Shown here one piece after another: positions 61,808 through 64,000 of a stretch of DNA of 64,000 bases (position 1 is the stretch's first letter; every line of letters begins with the position of its first letter). Below the pieces are notes generated by a model. That model searched no databases. It was given only the letters and a program-made list of their open reading frames with translations, and had not been told where the DNA came from. The stretch lies in contig JANQWK010000044.1 in the NCBI GenBank assembly GCA_030729925.1, positions 1 to 64,000 on the forward strand, in the 5' to 3' direction. A program made the translations under genes and the position numbers. Source of the DNA: Saprospiraceae bacterium. GTDB taxonomy: Bacteria; Bacteroidota; Bacteroidia; Chitinophagales; Saprospiraceae.

Positions 61808-62940
61808 ATACCATTACCATCTTGTCTCCGGCACATCCGCTGAGAGGAGGGATTGCAGCCTATTCCGAGCGATTGGCGAAGGCTTTTATGGATGAGGGGA
61901 AAACAGTGGATATTGTTTCCTTTTCTCTGCAATATCCTGGATTTTTGTTTCCTGGAACTACACAGTTCTCCAGTGATCCCGCCCCGGAGGGATTGCGGAT
62001 CCGCACCTGGGTCAATTCCGTCAATCCGCTCAACTGGATTAAAGTGGGGCTACGGCTGCGCGCCGAAAAACCAGACCTTATTATAGTGCGCTATTGGCTG
62101 CCTTTTATGGGCCCCTGCCTGGGAACCATCCTCCGGCTTGCCAAGGGCAATGGGCATACCCGTGTGGTCGCAGTGGTGGACAATCTGATTCCCCACGAGT
62201 CCCGACCGGGCGATCGGTGGTTTACCCGATATTTCATCAAGCCCGTTGATGCCTGTGTGGCGATGTCTGCTGCAGTCGAACGGGATATCCGCGCAATGGC
62301 TCCGGAAAAACCGGTTCGGTATATCCCGCATCCGGTTTATGATAATTATGGGGCAGCTGTGGATCAGGCCGTAGGGAAGGCCCACCTCCACCTGGATCCC
62401 GACTTTTCCTACCTGCTTTTTTTTGGCTTTATTCGCGACTACAAAGGTCTGGATCTGTTGCTGGAGGCAATGGCGGATCCGCGCATTCGCGAAAGACCCA
62501 TCCGACTGATCGTGGCAGGGGAGTACTACGGTAAGCGGGAGTACTACGAAGATTTGATCGAGCGTCTTCAAATTGCCCATCAATTGGTATTGCGAACAGA
62601 CTTCATTCCCCTTGAAACCGTCAAGTATTATTTCGCCGCCGCGGATCTGGTGGTGCAACCTTATCGCTCCGCTACCCAAAGTGGGATCTCCCAAATTGCC
62701 TATCATTTTAATAAACCCATGATTGTGACTCGCGTGGGCGGACTTCCCGAAATTATTGAGGACGGCAAAGAGGGCTACCTTGTGGAGGTCAGTCCGGAGG
62801 CCATCGCCACGGCTATCGCGGAGGTATATGACAAGGATGAGCTGCCTGCTCTGACGGCAGCCGTGATGGCTCGAAAACACCAGTTTAGCTGGGAAAATAT
62901 GGTCGCGGGTATCCTCGAAATGGCCCATCCTCAACCATGA
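61804..62940 (+). CDS. GT4-family glycosyltransferase
   Basis: 378-residue cytoplasmic glycosyltransferase of GT-B fold. HPLRGGIAAYSERLAKAF is the acceptor-side Gly-rich loop, FFGFIRDYKGLDLLLEA starts the C-terminal donor domain, and ADLVVQPYRSATQSGISQIAYHFNKPMIVTRVGGLPEII with DGKEGYLV is the donor-binding region; the retaining-enzyme glutamate of GT4 (EX7E) is replaced by Gln/Ser here, so catalytic detail is uncertain. It overlaps both neighbours by ATGA (61804-61807 and 62937-62940), so the three genes are translationally coupled. Probably polysaccharide or glycolipid synthesis. Confidence 0.9.
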   Translation: MNTITILSPAHPLRGGIAAYSERLAKAFMDEGKTVDIVSFSLQYPGFLFPGTTQFSSDPAPEGLRIRTWVNSVNPLNWIKVGLRLRAEKPDLIIVRYWLPFMGPCLGTILRLAKGNGHTRVVAVVDNLIPHESRPGDRWFTRYFIKPVDACVAMSAAVERDIRAMAPEKPVRYIPHPVYDNYGAAVDQAVGKAHLHLDPDFSYLLFFGFIRDYKGLDLLLEAMADPRIRERPIRLIVAGEYYGKREYYEDLIERLQIAHQLVLRTDFIPLETVKYYFAAADLVVQPYRSATQSGISQIAYHFNKPMIVTRVGGLPEIIEDGKEGYLVEVSPEAIATAIAEVYDKDELPALTAAVMARKHQFSWENMVAGILEMAHPQP

Positions 62941-63491
62941 TCGTGAAAGCTGTTTTTTTAGACCGAGATGGGGTCATTAACCGCCGGATCCCGGGCGATT
63001 ACGTGCGCCATCCGGACGAGTTTGCGCTCCTGGAAGGCGTAGCGGAAGCTATTCGCTTGTTCCGACAATCCTTCGACTGTATATTCATTGCCACCAATCA
63101 GCAAGGGATTGGCAAAGGTCGGATGACGGTAGCTGATCTCGATCACGTACACCAGTACATGCTGCACCTGTTGGAACAGCAAGGCGCAACGATTGACCAC
63201 ATCTATTTTTGTCCGGATTTGGCCCACCAACAGCCCAATTGCCGCAAACCCCATCCTGCTATGGCCTTTCAGGCCCAAAAAGATTACCCTGAACTGAACC
63301 TGCAGCAATCCTGGATGGCCGGAGATAGTTTGTCCGACCTGCAATTTGCCTGGAACGCAGGCATGCAGCCCGCCATGATCGCTACCAATCCCGAAGAAAC
63401 CGAAAAACTGGAAGCCTACCTGCTCAGCAATCCCATGCCAAGCCCCCCCATCTACACCTCCCTCCTGGAGATGGCCAAAGCCATCAAGTAA
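62937..63491 (+). CDS. HAD-IIIA phosphatase, heptose 1,7-bisphosphate phosphatase-like (GmhB-like)
   Basis: 184-residue HAD-superfamily phosphatase of the histidinol/heptose-bisphosphate phosphatase group. Motif I is FLDRDGVIN, motif II IATNQQGIGKG, motif III KPHPAM with CRKP before it and motif IV MAGDSLSDLQFAWNAG. In GmhB, a zinc loop CxHxxx...CxC precedes the CRKP motif; here it is shorter, FCPDLAHQQPNC, keeping two cysteines and a histidine, so zinc binding is uncertain. It ends the coupled glycosyltransferase operon, in line with nucleotide-heptose or related sugar supply. The substrate is inferred from the family. Confidence 0.88.
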   Translation: MIVKAVFLDRDGVINRRIPGDYVRHPDEFALLEGVAEAIRLFRQSFDCIFIATNQQGIGKGRMTVADLDHVHQYMLHLLEQQGATIDHIYFCPDLAHQQPNCRKPHPAMAFQAQKDYPELNLQQSWMAGDSLSDLQFAWNAGMQPAMIATNPEETEKLEAYLLSNPMPSPPIYTSLLEMAKAIK

Positions 63492-63608
63492 ATATTCGAC
63501 AACTTTTGATGACAAAAATCACCCTTAAGGCCTGAAAACAATTTTGTTTGGGAACAAGGATAGTGGTAAGTTTATATTCTAATAAACAAACACATTATCA
63601 TATATAGT

Positions 63609-64000
63609 ATGGTTCCCGAATTTTTAATTCAGATTGTGGATTTCATCAGTCAGCCTTGGCCTTGGTACGTTGCCGGTCCGATGATTGCCTTGATTATGTT
63701 TATCCTATTGTTTTTTGGCCGTGAATTTGGCATTTCTGCCAACTTTCGCGTGATGTGTGCTGCGGATGGTGCGGGGGATTATGCGGATTTCTTCAAATTT
63801 GACTGGGCTTCGCAGGGTTGGAACCTGATGGTAGCGTTGGGGGCGATGTTTGGGGGATATCTGGCTGCCACGTATTTCACTCCTGTGGACGGGCAGGTGG
63901 CGCATGTATCGCAGGCTGCCATAACGGATTTACAAGCTTTGGGTTTTGAATTTGAAGCAGGTAAAGTGCCGCTGATTCCGGATTTTTACCGATGGGAGGC
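63609..64000 (+). CDS. YeeE/YedE-family transporter, 3' truncated by window end
   Basis: 130 residues are visible from the ATG at 63609; the frame is still open at the last base. It starts with a helix WYVAGPMIALIMFILLFFG followed by the pattern FGISANFRVMCAADGAGDYADFFKFDWASQGWN and a helix WNLMVALGAMFGGYLAATYF, typical of the YeeE/YedE (TsuA-like) membrane family of thiosulfate or other sulfur-compound importers. The cysteine in RVMCAA is in the conserved position. It lies 117 bp after the HAD gene with AT-rich sequence before the start, so it probably begins its own unit. The C-terminal part cannot be judged. Confidence 0.88.
   Translation, partial: MVPEFLIQIVDFISQPWPWYVAGPMIALIMFILLFFGREFGISANFRVMCAADGAGDYADFFKFDWASQGWNLMVALGAMFGGYLAATYFTPVDGQVAHVSQAAITDLQALGFEFEAGKVPLIPDFYRWE

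Overview
The window is a stretch of about 50 % GC chromosome from a member of the Bacteroidota, most likely a marine or sludge-type Saprospiria/Lewinella-like bacterium (the class is an inference, the phylum is secure). Evidence for the phylum: a hybrid two-component regulator of the SusR type, a SusC/SusD pair, a PorP/SprF-like protein, two secreted proteins ending in the gliding-motility/type IX secretion C-terminal domain, DUF4199 and BatA-like proteins, TAnnTTTG promoter boxes and a tmRNA tag ending YAMAA. No rRNA, tRNA, CRISPR, transposase or integrase gene was seen.

Layout. 1-9204: a 5'-truncated hybrid sensor/regulator, tail to tail with a translationally coupled pair made of a 1496-residue multidomain secreted protein (CUB, PKD, two P-domains, seven SprB repeats, type IX signal) and a PorP/SprF-like outer-membrane protein. 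9440-18970: a co-directional run of folD, prmA, a 1513-residue secreted protein of unknown function, a beta-lactamase-family hydrolase and rtcB. 19150-25232 (minus): a secreted C-type-lectin protein, an M19-like dipeptidase, purB and a BioD-like/DRTGG protein. 25383-34824: topA with a DUF3467 gene, a bile-acid-symporter family protein, a PhoD-like lipoprotein, purC, an AlaDH/saccharopine-dehydrogenase-like enzyme and a second beta-lactamase-family lipoprotein. 34883-37534: the tmRNA gene, then a small AT-rich cassette of tiny membrane proteins bounded by a near-perfect repeat of the tmRNA terminator, then an XRE regulator with a DUF2975 membrane protein. 37699-44805: tricorn-like protease, Tat-exported class V aminotransferase-like protein, sulfotransferase, M28 peptidase. 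45132-49697: SusC/SusD with codon use suggesting high expression. 49807-63491: a Dna2-like nuclease-helicase, queE, a BatA-like VWA protein, a large polytopic membrane protein, a dihydroorotase-like probable pseudoenzyme, two DUF4199 proteins, and a coupled GT2-GT4-HAD phosphatase operon. 63609 to the end: the start of a YeeE/YedE-family transporter.

The most unusual signal is not a gene. Four copies of a structured element of about 120 bp (about 18989-19107, 20820-20939, 31979-32098, 58229-58360) lie in intergenic regions. Each has a 34-bp hairpin 42-55 bp after the stop codon of a gene, in the same orientation relative to that gene, and one copy carries a compensatory base-pair change. This looks like a family of mobile or regulatory 3'-end elements. 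The second notable structure is the AT-rich cassette beside ssrA, which looks like a small island inserted at the tmRNA 3' end.
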